From the NCBI GenBank assembly GCA_905221605.1, contig CAJNDS010002580.1, forward strand, positions 125,001 through 189,000: DNA of 64,000 nt, given 5' to 3'. Below are positions 1-12,892 of this stretch, piece after piece. Source of the DNA: Symbiodinium natans (Eukaryota > Sar > Dinophyceae > Suessiales > Symbiodiniaceae). The notes beneath the pieces are model-generated. The model worked only from the letters and a program-made list of their open reading frames with translations. It searched no databases and had not been told where the DNA came from. Each line of letters starts with the position of its first letter. Position 1 is the stretch's first letter. A program made the translations under genes and the position numbers.

Positions 1-60
1 CATCATCATTATAAGTTTGCCAACTTTGTATATCATACTACTGTGCATGCAAGCCCCCGC

Positions 61-119
61 CCCCCCCCCCCCCCCGCCCTCTCTCCCAGACCCACCGCGT
101 AGATCATTGGGGGGGGGGG
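61..119. repeat. Homopolymer runs C15 and G11
   Basis: There is an uninterrupted C run at 61-75 with further C-rich sequence on both sides, and a G run at 109-119. No coding or other function is supported. Confidence 0.9.
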
Positions 120-171
120 TGAGCATATATACATATGTAAATATAATATGATATTGTTTTTACCTTAACGG

Positions 172-412
172 CAAAAAAGCCTTCGTGCGCATGGGCAAAA
201 AACCCATGGCTTTTGGCCCTTGGCGAACTTGCCAATGGCCACGGCTTTTTTTGGCCAATGGCCACGGGCCACGGGTTTGTTGCCAATGGCCACGGGCTTT
301 TGGCCGAACTTGCGAATGGCCACGGTTTTTTTGCCCATGGCTTGGCTCTTCTTGCCAGCACGGTTTTTTGCCAATGCACGGGTTTTTTGCCGATGGCCGC
401 GGGTTTTCCCCT
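172..412. repeat. Degenerate tandem repeat, core ggccaatggccacgg
   Basis: Short units built on a core like 'gccaatggccacgg', followed by 'gcttttt' and 'ggcgaacttg', recur about every 20-40 bases with variable spacing. Several long overlapping open frames on both strands come only from this low-complexity repeat. Their Trp/Pro/Lys-rich translations should not be read as genes. Confidence 0.75.
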
Positions 413-536
413 CTCACCAAGCCCCCCAGCCCCCAGCGCCCCCACCGACCCCCCACCCACCCCATACGCCCCCCGCTTCTCTACCCCCTTATTCTTTCTC
501 ATCTTGACTGGTTCGAGGGCAGGTGGGGAAACAACA

Positions 537-712
537 AACATGTGGTTAACAAAATGAGTTGTTTTTGGGCTGCTCGTGACCGGCGCGAGGATGGGGCGGG
601 GGAAACAAGGAACATGAGGTTAAAAACATTAGGTACTTTGGCTGTTCGTGTCCGAAAAGAAGAACATGAGGACACAAAATTAGGATTTTGGACCGTTCTT
701 GCCCGAAAACTC
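537..712. repeat. Three degenerate repeats around aacatgagg
   Basis: Three related units start at 537, 611 and 663. Each reads roughly 'aacatgagg' + 'ttaaaa' + 'attagg' + 'ttttgg' + 'ctgttcgtg', so spacing is 74 and then 52 bases. Copies are diverged. The stretch from 712 to about 1300 holds nothing I can support beyond a short hydrophobic open frame on the minus strand (946-1227). Confidence 0.5.
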
Positions 713-1302
713 CAGAGTGCTTTTGATTTATTGGGTCGCTGTACCCCCTTTCTGACGTGGTTGCGAGGGAATTGGTGCCCGGGTCAGCGTGAGGTTGGGG
801 TGGCAGGGCTTGCTGGTTGAAAATATCATTTAATGCTTTGAGATTCTCTGGGTGGTTGGGTTTTTTTGAGTCGAAACAGCGGGTCTGCCAGCATTGCTCG
901 ACCAAGAGCTGCTGAACCCCAAACCGCTCCCCAAAGGACGGGCGCCTAAGCCCTTCGACCTTTATGGCGCCAGATCGCTAGCCAGCCTCCCGTCCCGGAA
1001 CCTTTAGGCCCCAGCCGCAATGGCCTGGGACCCACTTCAACTGGGAGAAATGTAAGCAGTTCTTGCAAAGACGCAATCCGCGTCGTCTGGCGCATATGCT
1101 TCTGCCAGTAGATCCCAAGAAGGAAACTTCCAAACATAGCCATGACAAGCAAAGCGAAGAATGCGATCAAACTGACCCCTCCACATGCGTCTGTGGGGCC
1201 ACTCGCATCCACAAGTCTCGCATCCACGCGCGCATTCCGGAAGTCTCAACATCAGCCATATCTAGCGCCATTGCTCGCACCTACAGACTATACACAGCGA
1301 AC

Positions 1303-1737
1303 CTAGGGGTTGCAGCATCTCGGATATACTTTAAACGAGGCTCGCAAGAAGGTCTTCACCATCACCATCCCTTCGGGATAATTATGGGTACCACGCAAGT
1401 CAAAGTTTGACGAACGTGCATGACCTCCAGGACAACGAAGCACCGACAAGCTCCTAGCAACCAGCTCATGAATAGTGATCACGTCCCACTTTTTGTAGAT
1501 CAATTCACCATCGCGACCACGCATGCCAAGCACGCAACCATCAACCAACACGTCATGCAGTGTGTATTGACGCGACTGCAGGAAGTTGCCAGGTCTGTTC
1601 CAAGACCAAGAGGCACAGGCCCGAGGCCACCCATGCCTGTACGTAGTCACAGAGCAAAATGAAAGCTTTCCAGAGACGTCGATGCAAAGACCAGTGCCTC
1701 GCCAAACGACCTCTCGTGTAGGCAGGGTCCCTTGCAC
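1303..1737 (-). pseudogene. Relic of the retrotransposon methyltransferase-like domain (C-terminal part)
   Basis: A 144-codon minus-strand open frame ends at 1303. Its second half has the same succession of features as the last part of the methyltransferase-like domain in the intact copia element at 12893-22601. These are a DGCVLG turn (C68), a K-K-W pair (82-84), a C-P-G-G-H (102-106) and a final VYP (137-139). The intact element has QCMLG, RKATTF, RCSGH and VYPKRL. The C-to-K distance is 14 residues in both. There is no recognisable methyltransferase motif I or IV in the adjacent frames and no integrase or RT nearby, so this is at best a decayed fragment. The match was made by eye only; a chance open frame is the alternative. 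Confidence 0.35.
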
Positions 1738-1739
1738 TC

Positions 1740-3550
1740 ACATGCTGGAAAAAACGTCCACCAATACGCGGAGCACTAGTCACAAGGACACGAAAACCCC
1801 CGTTCCGAACGCAGGCGCGGTGACGGGCAAAGATCAGCTGGAGCTGCGGAGTCGTTGCAGGGTCAGCACCATCATCTAGTGAACTGACAATCAACACACC
1901 TACCCACGAACATGTCTCAGCAACAGCCCACATGCTCGACCCGATCGGTGCGCAGAAGTTGTAACGATCGTTGAACAACAAATGGTCCTTGCCTTCTACA
2001 GCCGCGGAAAGCAAGCCAACAAAGCAAGCCAACTCACCAATGCAAGCAGCAATTGCAACGTCACTCAAGCCAAGCTTCAGGCACCCTTGTATATTCTAGC
2101 AAAGCCAGTGCAAAACCTCATTTACAAAAACAATTTTTGTTGTTTTGGTTGGTTCGATGCCTTCGATGCCGGGACCTTAAAGGCGAAGCATCGAAACATT
2201 TGTTCCCTATCCCACCCGGCTTTGGTTTTCCCTTGCTTGTGTCTGTAAGACGACGACAGGGGACTGCCCGGCCCTCTTACGAGAGATAAAGCCGGTCCAT
2301 TTAAACTGCTTCGGTGTCATTGTTTTCAGACGTCGGATCTTACACCCTACAGTACATGGCAGATGGAAACCAGGTGCGCAAAGGTCTTGCAGTTCGTTGC
2401 CAATCTGTGTCCATGAGCATCAAGAATCGTTTGCGAAGACTTTTGCGGCGACGTCGTTGTAAGCCCGGATGAACTGAAGCCATTGAACGTGGGTTTCAAT
2501 CATGCATTCTGCAGCTTTTGACATGAAGACATGTTTGTCGAACATTGCAAGCACAGTTGTAGCAACAAGGCCAACCTGGTACAAGCAACGCGAACTTACT
2601 ATTCTCGAGAGTCTCCAGAATTCTGCTTCAAAATCGTGAGTGAACATTTTTTCGCAGCAAGGGCGTTCCCCCAAATTGTATCAAGCACATTGGCCGGAGG
2701 CGTTGACGGCGTAGCCTCAAGATATTGGCTAAGGTGAAATAACGTGCACTTTTCATGTCTGTGAAGCCGGAGCTTTTGAAGCAAATCCGAGAAGCTGTGG
2801 TTTTGGACCCGGTTTTGATTGCGATGCGAAGCAGACTGACTACGGCAAACGAATATCAAAAATACTGGCAAAGGAGCATGACGCCGGGAGGAATCAGATG
2901 TCTTTGGCTGCGGCCACGGAGGAGCACATTTGTGTTTGTTATGTTTTCATGGTTGCACACCTCGATTCTGGAAAGCGATGCAAAGGATCTTGGCGATGGA
3001 GCAGCCATGTCTGCAGCGTCCTTGTCGAGGACGCTGCAATGGGCAGTGGTAGTAGTGGTAGTGGCATTGTGAGGCATGAAGTTTGATAATAATGGTGTAG
3101 TTTGACCCACAGATTGTGACAGCCCAATCACTGTTGTCAAGATTCTTTTGGTTGCAGTCGGCTGCCAGGCATCAAGTTTGCCGCAATGTGGAAATGGGTC
3201 ATCACGATGCAAACAAGGAGTGGCACAAAGCAGAGGTTGGACAGCTTGAAATTTCACCGCCATTTGTTGGCAGCCATCGCTTTGCAACGTCTGAGAGGCT
3301 GCTTTGTCAACTGCTTTGCGATCCAAGCTGCAGACCGAGGAGCAGTGCCGGCAGCAAGGGTTCATGTCATTGGAGGGTGTGTTTCGAAGCGATCGCAGGC
3401 TGAAGATGCTGAAGTTGCACGCTATGTCCAAAGTGTGCAGAAGAGTATAGACAGCTTTGCGCCGCAATCTCCATCTGCCGGCATGGCCACTTGTCAAAGA
3501 TGGTCCATTCATTTCCATGTCTGAAATGTCTGAATTGACCTTTCTAAAGA
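1740..3550. other. No gene supported
   Basis: Open frames of 60-220 codons overlap on both strands with no recognisable motif. The longest is on the minus strand at 2856-3518. I see no convincing exon with an AG acceptor and a GT/GC donor, and no repeat structure. Confidence 0.4.
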
Positions 3551-3556
3551 AATCGA

Positions 3557-4560
3557 CTCAGGATTCCCAAGAACGCAGTGTCCAGATCGCTGCCAAGGGA
3601 TCAGTCGCGTTTTTGGAGAAGGCACGGCAGATGCGGTTCCGTGCCAGTGAAGCTGGCAAGAAACTGAAAGACCACGCCAAGAGAAGATTGCCAGGACCCC
3701 AGTCTCGGAAGGGTCCAACAGGGATTCGTCTACCCGTCGTTTGTGGCAACGAATATAGAAGCTCAAGATGCTGAGGCGAATCAAGATCACGGATATTTTC
3801 AAAGAGGTTAGCCGGAGGCAATCTCTCAGGCCAGGGGCTTGTTGCAGGTTCTGTGTGTCCTGAGTTGCTTATTTGTTCGTGCAAGGCAAAATCAGGAGAG
3901 AGTCCGGAAGTTTCGAGAACAGTTGCACGAACGCGGTCATGGTCCGAACGCCTCTACGGGCGAAGCGGATTTCTTTGCGCTGGGAATCGGCATGGCAAGC
4001 GACAGCTATGAAGATGATGCAACTCCACGGCGGCGATGCCTGCTGGAATCTCTCTCACTGGAGGTGCTCAAAAGTTGCCCAAAGTTTTGAACATGTTTGT
4101 GTTTGTTCAGGAGCTAGCAATGGTGCGAGCCAACCCGCGATGGTACATCGAGGCATCCCTTCAACCGGATAGCGAGGACATGGTCTCCATGGCTGATCGA
4201 GCTTCGTGCTCTGCTTGGGATGTGCTGGAAGGACGAGAACTTCCATGGGAACAGAGAGAGGCTCATTGACTTTTTCACGCCCGCCCGAAAGGCGGAATTG
4301 TTTTTTCTCCAGGGATTTCAATCCATGTGTCCCAGCATTACGTGTCTCCTACGCACAGGACAGGCATGTGTCCATCGAATGCTATTCGCAGCGCTTGTGG
4401 GCTCGGCTGGCTGCTGCCTCTGAAGCGATCCAGGACCAGTTGCATCGTGCGAATCCGTGTGACCTGCAGCCACTGAGTTGTGCGGAAGGAAAGCCAAGAC
4501 ACCGCGAATACAGAAAGCCGCTTCCGGTCTCTGCTCGGTCCTAGGGGGCCAGGCAAGAGC
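3557..4560 (+). CDS. Exon-like blocks of an unrecognised gene
   Basis: Several plus-strand blocks read as ordinary soluble protein and begin after an AG acceptor. One at about 3557-3695 follows 'gactcag' and is Lys/Arg/Ala-rich (SVAFLEKARQMRFRASEAGK). One at about 3875-4088 contains QERVRKFREQLHERG and then an acidic stretch. One at about 4165-4330 contains HGNRERLIDFF and ARKAELFFLQGF. They are in different frames, as expected for short exons. I do not recognise the product. The first blocks are charged and helix-prone and could belong to the same coiled-coil gene as the exons from 5884 on. No start codon or terminator can be assigned. Confidence 0.3.
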
Positions 4561-5280
4561 CAAGTTGCGAGACACGTGTGCTTGACTTGTTGTTGCAGAC
4601 TTGTTGTTTCAGCCTTCAGTCACCGTACGTCGCAGGGTCCCTGCATCCAGGGGCAACCTGATTTTTCAACAGCTTGCGATTTGCAGGACTAAGCCCGCAG
4701 CCAAGCACTATGCAGTCTGTGTCCGACAAACAGGACTCGCAGATGCTTGGATACTGGAATGTCTCTTTTTCTTCTGAAACTCGTATATGAAAAAGCACTA
4801 GTGTAGGCTGGCATCGAACCGTGTGGAAATGCTCGCATGCTGCAGTAAGGATGTTCTCGTCGCTTTCAGTTGGTTCTCTGCCTAGACGAGACCCCATTAG
4901 AGCTGACCAATCTTCTCCAACCATGGAGAAAGTGTGGGAAAGGTATCGTCGCAAAGAGGTGCCTTGGTTTCGGCGAAGTGGCGTTTTTGCTTTCTGTTCT
5001 GCGTATTCTTTGCAGAGCCTTTTGTAGGCTCCCTGCAGACTTAGACAGCTTGTTGCAAGATGCCTGGAAAGGGGAAACGAGGTGTTTGCATCGTTTCAGA
5101 TGGAGTGCATGTTGTTTCTTGGGGGAGTGTTTTTGAACTTCTTGTAATCGCTTTTCGAATCCCGGTTTGATCCTTTCCTTCTTTTCTTCGAATCCCGTGT
5201 GTTTTTCCTTCAGCCCCTTTGTTTCTTCGAATCGTTTATTTCTCCTTGAATCGTAGCCCTGAACTCCGAACCACTGGAAG

Positions 5281-5600
5281 CCCAAGCCCTAAACCCTAAC
5301 TTGCCAAACCCTCGAATCCCTAAATCCCAAACCCCCTAAACCTTGTAATCCCTAAACCCTCCCTAAAATCCCTAAGCCCTAAAATCTCTACACCCTACAC
5401 AAAAATTCCCAAACTTTACAACCCAGCAGCCTTAAGACCCTTGCACCCTAGAATCCCAAAATCCGCAACCCGTGACTCCAGAATACCTCCCTAAACCCTG
5501 AAATCCAAAAACTCTCTAACCCTAAGACCCCAAAACCCTGGACTCCCTAAACCCTGAGAACCTGTTCTTCGAATCCCTACCCAGAACGCCGAGACCCTTA
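5281..5600. repeat. Degenerate interstitial telomere-like tract (CCCTAAA type)
   Basis: About 320 bases are made of variants of ccctaaa / aaaccct / aatccc (for example 'ccctaaaccct' near 5286). The plus strand carries the C-rich form. Units are too diverged to be a functional telomere. Confidence 0.75.
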
Positions 5601-5883
5601 CCCAACATCCTGCGTAGTGAACATGCCAACCATACTTTGCAAATGGTCAAAAACACAAAGCAACCCCAAAAAAGAAACAACCAACAATCCCGAAAACGTG
5701 TGGGGCCTTTTCGGTGCTTGTCTTAGTAGGTACTCGACCTACATGTAACTGCATCCTCTGAGAGCATGCTTCTACAGACGTGGCAAGCTGGATAATTTGA
5801 GAAGGAACCAATAGGAACCATACTAAGTATGCTAAGTATGTTCCTGGATTGCTTGTCAAGTCGTCCAGGCACGTGATGCGCAG

Positions 5884-8758
5884 ATGCTCGAGGATCGGCG
5901 CCTTGCAGCAGAAGAGCGCATGGCCAAGAATGCCTTCAAGGTGCTTTGCTCATGGTTGATGGTAGGCTGCAAACATCTAGTTCCTGCTTTTTGCGTGCAA
6001 GATGCTTTCTTCGGAAGTGCGCCAGGTCAGCCAACAGCTCAGAGAGTACGAATCTTCACAGTCCAAGTACAAGGATCAGCGGGGCACGCCTGGAGACCAG
6101 TGCCTCGTAGCGTGTCAACGATGACGCTTCTTCAAAGGTGGTTCGTAAGAGTCAACGGCGTAACGGAAATCAGCAGGGTGGAATCGAAACTATGGAGGCA
6201 TAACCGCAACAGAAAAAGGAAACGACTCTGAACCATCGCAGAAAGCAACCTGGACCCGTAAGCGAACCTAGGGGCAAGGTGGACTTCGAAGCAAAGCCTT
6301 GGGCTAGGTTTAGTGGTTCAGGGTTTTGCGTTTAGGGTTCCATTTAGTCGGGGATGGTTTTCGTTGCGTTTTCCTTGGTCTCTGTTACGGTTTTCGTGCC
6401 TGGTTTCCGTTGCACCTTTTTGTGGTTTCCGTTGCTGCCCTCAAGCGTTCGTAACGCTTTGTGATGCTTTTACCTGCGCAGGAGCTGCATAAGCTTCGGA
6501 TGTCCGACGCCTTGGAGCGCAAGGCTGCCCGGGATGCTGAGGTGCAGGACGGGACGCCCACTCATGCCCCATGAGTTGAGCCGATGACCAGGGGGAGGGC
6601 GTCACATCTACCCGTTCACGAATAGATCTGCTGTAGCTCCTACGGTCCAAATCGTTGACGTTGGGGCTCTTTTCTTTGCTTCCAAGTTGTCAAGGTGGAT
6701 CAGATTGGAAGATGGTTCAGTCAATCAAAAGATGTACCGTGAGGGTGCGAACAGATGATCATGAGATGTCTGCTGGAAAGAGGTTCTACCTCATAAGCTG
6801 TGTCCTGGTCTTTGGTCTTTGTTCATGGTTTGCATGACTCGTAGCGCATACGTACGAAGATTCTTTTGAGGATCGAAAAATTTCTGTCCCGTCCTTTTCA
6901 GGTGTCCCTGGTAGCTGTCTTTCGGGCGACATTGGCCCTGCGCGGAACACATCTCGTGCCCACTGCCCACCTCCTGTCACTGACACCGTACCTGCGGACA
7001 GCCCCCAACAGACTCCCCCTTTGTGAATCTGTAACAAGAAAGGCACTAAATGCATCGGCCTTGGAACCAATCCTATGAGGTTCATCAAAGCGAACGAGAG
7101 GATCATGAGATCATGTAAGCGTGAATCACGTGACCTCAATGATTTCATGTTGAGTGGTCACGTGACAATTTGCACCCCTGAATATGTAGTAAACACAAAA
7201 CGCTAAACCCTGAAAACAAACTCTAGTATGGAGAACGGCAGGCAAATCACACTTCCTGTACAAACAGCAGTTTCAGCTTCTAGTCAAATCAATGACTACT
7301 CCGCCGAAGGAACCGGTGAATCATCTGGTTTTGACGTCGAACTTCACAGACCAGATCAAACTCACCAAGTCAAATAACACACCCGGCCCGATATTGGTAC
7401 GAGCTGGTTTGAAAGGAAGCAATGAGATATTTCCACATCTCATTTAGACCACCACGCCTTGCCTGAAAGGCAAAGCAATTTTTTCGTTCCGACCGCACAC
7501 TCGGTGATACCCTGGCTGGTGCGCCTACGCGCAAACCGGAATGTTTGCCCCGGTTCAGTACCTCAGTTGGAAGCGCATAGCAAGCCCAAAAACACAACCT
7601 TTAAGCACCCTAAGGTCAAGAAGTCGTGAACATAATGCCCCAAAAACCTTGCACCTGAGCGGCCTAAAGTCCAAAACTCTAAAGTTCGAAAGCCATCAGT
7701 CCGAAATGCCACGAACCATGATATAAGGTCTGCAACCAGGAACACGATGCAGCCACGCCAACAGTTGTTCGTTTATTCAGGCTCCAAAGGAGACAAATGA
7801 GTGTGCACGAATACGCCGCCTCCATGTTCTGGTGTTGCCGATTGCTGCCGGCAGTGGTTTTGCGCGGTTTGGCACCGCCAGGAAAGACTAGCAGTCATGG
7901 ACGAGTTCAAGTTGCGCAAGATAAGGCTTGGCAACTGGCAGCGTGTAAGGGAAAGAGCACACTCAAGCGCGAGGCACGCTTTGGATGTTGCCGACGAGCA
8001 GCTTGAGCGAAAGAGGGACAAGGTCTCAGAAGGTTTGGAGGCACCCCCACGATGCTTTCTTTCAGGACTTTTGTGCTTGTGGATGCAAATTTTTTGGAGC
8101 TGGTGAGGCATGGCAGTTGTCGGTGCGGCGTGCCCGGCGCTACCAGCATATGCAGGACCCGAGGATTTTGTGATTGACACTTTTGCGCAGCTGAACCCCT
8201 ATGAGTCTTCAACATTGAGCTGAAAGAATCGGGACATCGCAAGCCTCTGCCTATAGCAGCAACTTTTTGTGTGGCCACCTCCGTAAACTAGGAGGGTACC
8301 CCGGCGCTCTCGTTGCACCCTGGAGGGTCTAACGCCATCAAGCGCCCATCAACACCGCTTTATCTTTTTTGAGGAGCGGAAGGCATTGGCACGGCTGCAG
8401 GCAAACCAGGAAGCCTACGAAGTGCGGCTTGCCAAGGCAGACGCACACCACATTATATTGCTGTTCCCACAATAGGGGGGCCGCAAAAGCGCACACTTGC
8501 GCTTCAAGAACCCCCCCCCAAAATTCGAGTGTTCGCAGCGTGGCTTTTGAGGTTCGTTGGGGGCCTTCAAACCTTTTGAGTTTCATGAGCTGTGGTGAGC
8601 GATGCTTCTTCAAGCCTTGGCCTCGCGGGGGCCTCTAGAAGTGCGTCGCCATGTGCCCTGGACTTATGATTCTTGAACAGGTTGGTGAGACACGGAGTGA
8701 AAAGACGGAGTCCCAAGCCCAGAAGAATGACAAGCTCAAAGCAAGGACGCGCATGCTT
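5884..8758 (+). CDS. Multi-exon coiled-coil protein (partial, unrecognised)
   Basis: Short charged exons share one character, and most have plausible splice borders. 5884-5940 (MLEDRRLAAEERMAKNAFK, donor gtgctt). About 6008-6110 (VRQVSQQLREYESSQSKYKD). 6482-6547 (ELHKLRMSDALERKAARD). 7882-8032 (MDEFKLRKIRLGNWQRVRER and on to KRDKVSE, donor gtttgg). 8374-8442 (ERKALARLQANQEAYEVRLA, donor gcacac, a GC-type). 8681-8758 (SEKTESQAQKNDKLKART). The high Glu/Lys/Arg/Gln content with few aromatics suggests a long alpha-helical coiled coil. No catalytic motif is visible and I cannot name the family. Intervening pieces of 60-1300 bases would be introns. First and last exons are not identified. Confidence 0.45.
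7126..7165. repeat. Small inverted repeat with CACGTG cores
   Basis: Arms 7126-7139 (tcacgtgacctcaa) and 7150-7165 are reverse complements except for a two-base bulge. Both contain the palindrome cacgtg. It could form a short hairpin; no function can be assigned. Confidence 0.6.
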
Positions 8759-8939
8759 TTGCAAAGTTCTTGAACACGCTGAACAACCGCACTCTGGAAT
8801 CCCGAGCAGGATCCAAGTCTCGCTGATGCAGCAGCTGGAGGACAGCAGTTCACATGAGTCTTCACCGAGTGAGGCCCCGGTATGAGTAGCAGCGAGAAGC
8901 TGAAGGAGCAAAGAAAACTGGACTGCGATCGAATCTTGA

Positions 8940-11900
8940 TTGCCGCTGCCTCATTTGTGGCTACTGTCCAGAGTCCAGCGCATGTGTGTCTGCTTAGTCG
9001 TGGGGGAAAGCATGACGTGACCATGAGGCCTCAGAGCAGAAAGTTGAAGCAGCCAGATACCGGCGCTATCACAATGCAAGTGCGCCCCCAAGCGCACTGC
9101 ACATGCCAGTTTGATTTGATTCGCCTCTGCCCAAAGTGGGCACATGTGGACACCTCAGAGCCGTGGACACAGTCTGGGAGTTTGGGTTGCAGTTGTTGCA
9201 GTCCTCTCGCCTGCTCAGACAAATACAACTTTCTCGAACGCGCCTTTGGAGAGCAGGCGCCAACCACACCTGTCTGGCTCGTGCACAGAGTATTCGAATG
9301 TGTGTGTCAAATTTTCACCTTGTGTGAGAACTGCTCCCATGTCTCCCAAAAGCTCTGAAGAAATGCAGCTCATAGTTCCACTTGAGTGCAAGTTCATTGT
9401 TCCCAATGCCCACGTCCGCTGATGCTGTTGGTCTATGCTGCCGGCGTGCTCGTGCTGGATCCCAATCGAGAGTCTCATCGGACAGAAACACAAACGGAGA
9501 TCTTCCCTAAACCCAGAAATTGAAGCGGCTCATGGCTGGCTCAGATCGGAGTGATTGTCAGTGCTGAATGCCCCTTGCCAGGTGAAGTTTGACCACAAGT
9601 ACTCGTTCACACCTTCTCGGAAGGTTGGGATAGGTAGCATTGTGGCACAGTCTGCTTCACGCAGGGGCATGCGCTCGACTGTCACACTTTTGTGAAAGTG
9701 TCACAGGGTGCCCATTAGCCTTGAACAGGGTCGGCACCAGACCTCACAGAGCGCTGACAGCCTTTGAGTGTGGGTGCAAGCACGGCAGAGCATAAGCATT
9801 TTCGAAGTTGTGTCATAAAGCGTTTATGAGAAGTGCAAGCATTTTCAATGTTTCACCCTTGTCATTTTGTTTCACCCATGCCTCACAGGCTCGACATAGA
9901 CCATGACGTGTGAACCTCATCTCTGGAAGTGTCCATGGTAGTGTGTTAGCACGTCTGAATCAGGCCCCATCAGCTGAGCTGACTTGGGTAGCTTTGAGCT
10001 CTATTGTTCATGTGCGGCGACAATATTGCAAAGCAGAGCCTGACTTGTTGCTGCGAGGTTTTCGTGGTGCTTTGCAAGATTTTGCAAGTGCATTCGATAC
10101 GACGTGTCTGATGCACGCTGCTGTCGTGTGCAGCCATGTCAGGCTTGCCCATAACATGATGGTCACAATATCATTGGTTGCTTTGGACTCCCATAGCAGC
10201 CTTGCTTAGCGCAGATAGTGTATGTATGTCTGCGCTGAACGAGTAGGTGCAAGAAGCATATCATTGTAGCATTGTGGTAAAGGAGTAGCTACCTTGACAA
10301 ACAGGCGGCTTCTGTTCGTCCTCGCATACAGCTGATTGTCTTCCGATTTCCCTGTGCGTGCATGCCTGCGGAGTGGCTGAGTGGGCACTTGCAGGACAGG
10401 AAGCAGGTCGGCTGCAGCCTTAGTCGCCCACAGGAACATGAGAGTCCATGCGTTGCATGGGTGTCTGCACAGTTGGGCACCGGAGGAACAAGTCAATACA
10501 TGGACATAAGCAGCATCCGCTTAAGCCATTGCCCAGCTGTACTTGTCGTATCCAGTAGTTGTGTGAGGTTCCCCGGGAACTTTCAAGGCAGCACCCCATG
10601 AAATGCAATGACAGTTATGGCTAAGACAGGGAGCTGACAAGCAAGCACCACAGCAAACTCGTGAGAGTGCAGCGATATCGCTCGATGTCCAGCGATCGTT
10701 GACCCTCACTTTGCCAAAAAGTGGACGAACAACGAAGGCAGAGATGACTCGAACTACACGGGCTCTCTTGAAGGGCAAAATGAGCTGCTCCAGTTCTTGA
10801 AGGCCCTCAGATTTCTTGCTCTTCGTGACACATCCTTCCAGCAATCGGCTTGGAGGCCATTCGCCCAGAATGGTCTTTCCCGAAAAAGAATGGCAAGAGC
10901 AATGTGAGGAGTGTCGCGGCAGCACGGTGAAGGATGTACAACTTCCAGCTGTTTCAAACTCAAGACGGGCCATCCGGACCCTGACTTCGTGCAGGTGTCA
11001 TGGACAAACTCAAGGCAGTTGGTCCATCTCTTAGTCGCCTCAGCCCAATCCGCAAAGCAAGGCAACAGCGACGCATCTGTCAAGTCACATTGACTAGACA
11101 CTGAGTGCTGCAACGAGGTGTGACGAGTGTTTGGGAGCTGTTTCGGGCAGTCATGCGCAACACCATCAACGAAGACCTGGCGCAAGCTGGGCCAGGACCT
11201 TACGATCCATTGCGAACCGTTTCTAGCTGTCGGCACAGGTGTGCATGCGTGGAGCAGCGCGTGGAGCAGTGGCGGAAGTGGAGAGTCTCTTTTCGAGGTA
11301 CTCGGTCTTGAGCAAGGAAACGCTGGACCGTATTCGGAAGAGGATGAGCTTCTTCCGGCAGTTGCTTGGATGCAAAGAGAAGTGTTCCTCTGGCTTTTTT
11401 TGAAGCGACGGTTTTGTGAACACCTGATTTCGGAGGCTGGATGTTCTGACGGAAACTGATTGCCGTCAGACCGGAGCGTTTGCACCAGTGGCCCTGCCAC
11501 GTATCAGTGTGCCAAGCGCTTTCAGCAGCACTCTCATCAGGGACAGTTGCCCACGTCATGATAGCTTTTTTGTGTTCGAAATCTTAGTGCTGGTCGGAAC
11601 TTCAGAAGTTCATTCGCGCTTCCGCACTTCATGTAGCAAGTGAGAGCAGCCAGTATGACTAGATGTTTAGCTCGTTGCCAGGTGCCCCAGTTGCTTTCGC
11701 AGAAGAAGCTGGCCTACTGGAGTGGGCGTCCAAGAAATCCAAGGAAGTTAGGAGTGGCTAGATGACTCAGGCGTTCCAGACAGCTTTTAGAAACAGCCTG
11801 TAGGGACTTTAGGGCAGCCAACAAGAGGTAAAGTGGCACCGTCCCAGATCCACGAGGGCAAGAAGCTGGATGACAGGTGGGGTCCTGAGATGCCCTGAGT

Positions 11901-12887
11901 CGGTTTCGTGAAAGCCATGTGTTATGCGTGTTATGCGTATGTCTGAGTGTGCTCAGTACTTCGAGTAGCCAGGTCAGCATCTCCAGAGCCTCCTGGCTGC
12001 GGGTTTCAGGTGATGTGATGGTCAGTATATCAGCGAGTCATCAGAAGCAGCTCAAAGGGCAATCCTCGTGCAAGTAGCTACGAAGCAGAGATCACTTTCC
12101 ATAGTCTTGGTTTTGCTTGCGCTGAGGGGCAGAGCACGCTCTTCTCAAAGACGATGCTTGGCTGGTTCCAGTTTGCATCAGTTGGCAGCAGTAATGCTTT
12201 TGTTGCCGGGGCAGCGGGCTTCGAAACGGTCAACCTCGCAGTTGGCATAGTTGGCACCTTGCCGTCATTTGCGGTCTGTCAGGAACCAGAGCAGTGACCG
12301 ACCCAACGAATTCTATCGGACCGACCAGCGTCACAATGTCAAGTTTTGCGGCGCGAGGCCTAGCACCTGAGGATTCTTGAGGTACGCTTGTCTGAGAGCT
12401 GTTGCAGCTAGCTAGCTGGTGGTAGCTTAGGCATCCTTCTCATCTCCCACGCTGGAATCAAAAAGCGAGTCTAGACAGGCGGCCTTGACGAAGTAGGAAT
12501 GCGGATCGCGGAGAGTCTTCGGCACATGTGGTATGCTTCAAGTGCGCGAGATATGGGCGGTCGAAGACCTGGAAATGGAACGGCCGAAGCTGCGTGGTGT
12601 CAGGCTGCAGCAGATCTGCACATTTCTGACAATGTTTGCATGTCATGTGTAGCACAGTGTAGCTCCTGCTTGCTACCGCCTCGTTCAACGGGCATGAACA
12701 AACACACGCATCGTGCAAGATGAATATGCAACCGCATGCAGCCAGGAAGCCGCTACATGCTGGCAGATCATCGTCCAAAAGCCGTGAAGCCTTCGAGGTT
12801 TTCAGGCCCGAGCCACTAGCCTTTGTTTTCTGATGTCAAGACGGTTTCTGCAGCAGAAGAACGGTAGTACACATGCTCAGACAGTTT
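8940..12887. other. No gene supported
   Basis: About 4 kb with only short, mutually overlapping open frames. The longest is 248 codons on the minus strand (10754-11500). It has no recognisable motif, is rich in Ser/Arg/Cys/Trp, and has no partner exons. No clear repeats are visible. Confidence 0.4.
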
Positions 12888-12892
12888 CTGCC
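12888..12892. repeat. Target-site duplication, left copy (ctgcc)
   Basis: The five bases ctgcc directly precede the 5' LTR, and the same five directly follow the 3' LTR at 22602-22606. A 5-bp duplication is usual for copia insertion and fixes both outer ends of the element. Confidence 0.8.

Noticed and set aside
185-820. A 211-codon plus-strand open frame and overlapping minus-strand frames
   Set aside because: They run through a degenerate tandem repeat and homopolymers, and the translation is repetitive Trp/Pro/Arg with no motif.
2856-3518. A 220-codon minus-strand open frame
   Set aside because: No motif. It contains a Thr run from a gta microsatellite and overlaps equally open plus-strand frames.
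5150-5240. tRNA-like ttcgaatccc motifs
   Set aside because: They are repeated several times without any cloverleaf-compatible arms and belong to the repeat-rich tract.
10754-11500. A 248-codon minus-strand open frame, the longest outside repeats and the retrotransposon
   Set aside because: It is Ser/Arg/Cys/Trp-rich without motifs, has no accompanying exons, and is on the opposite strand from all supported genes.
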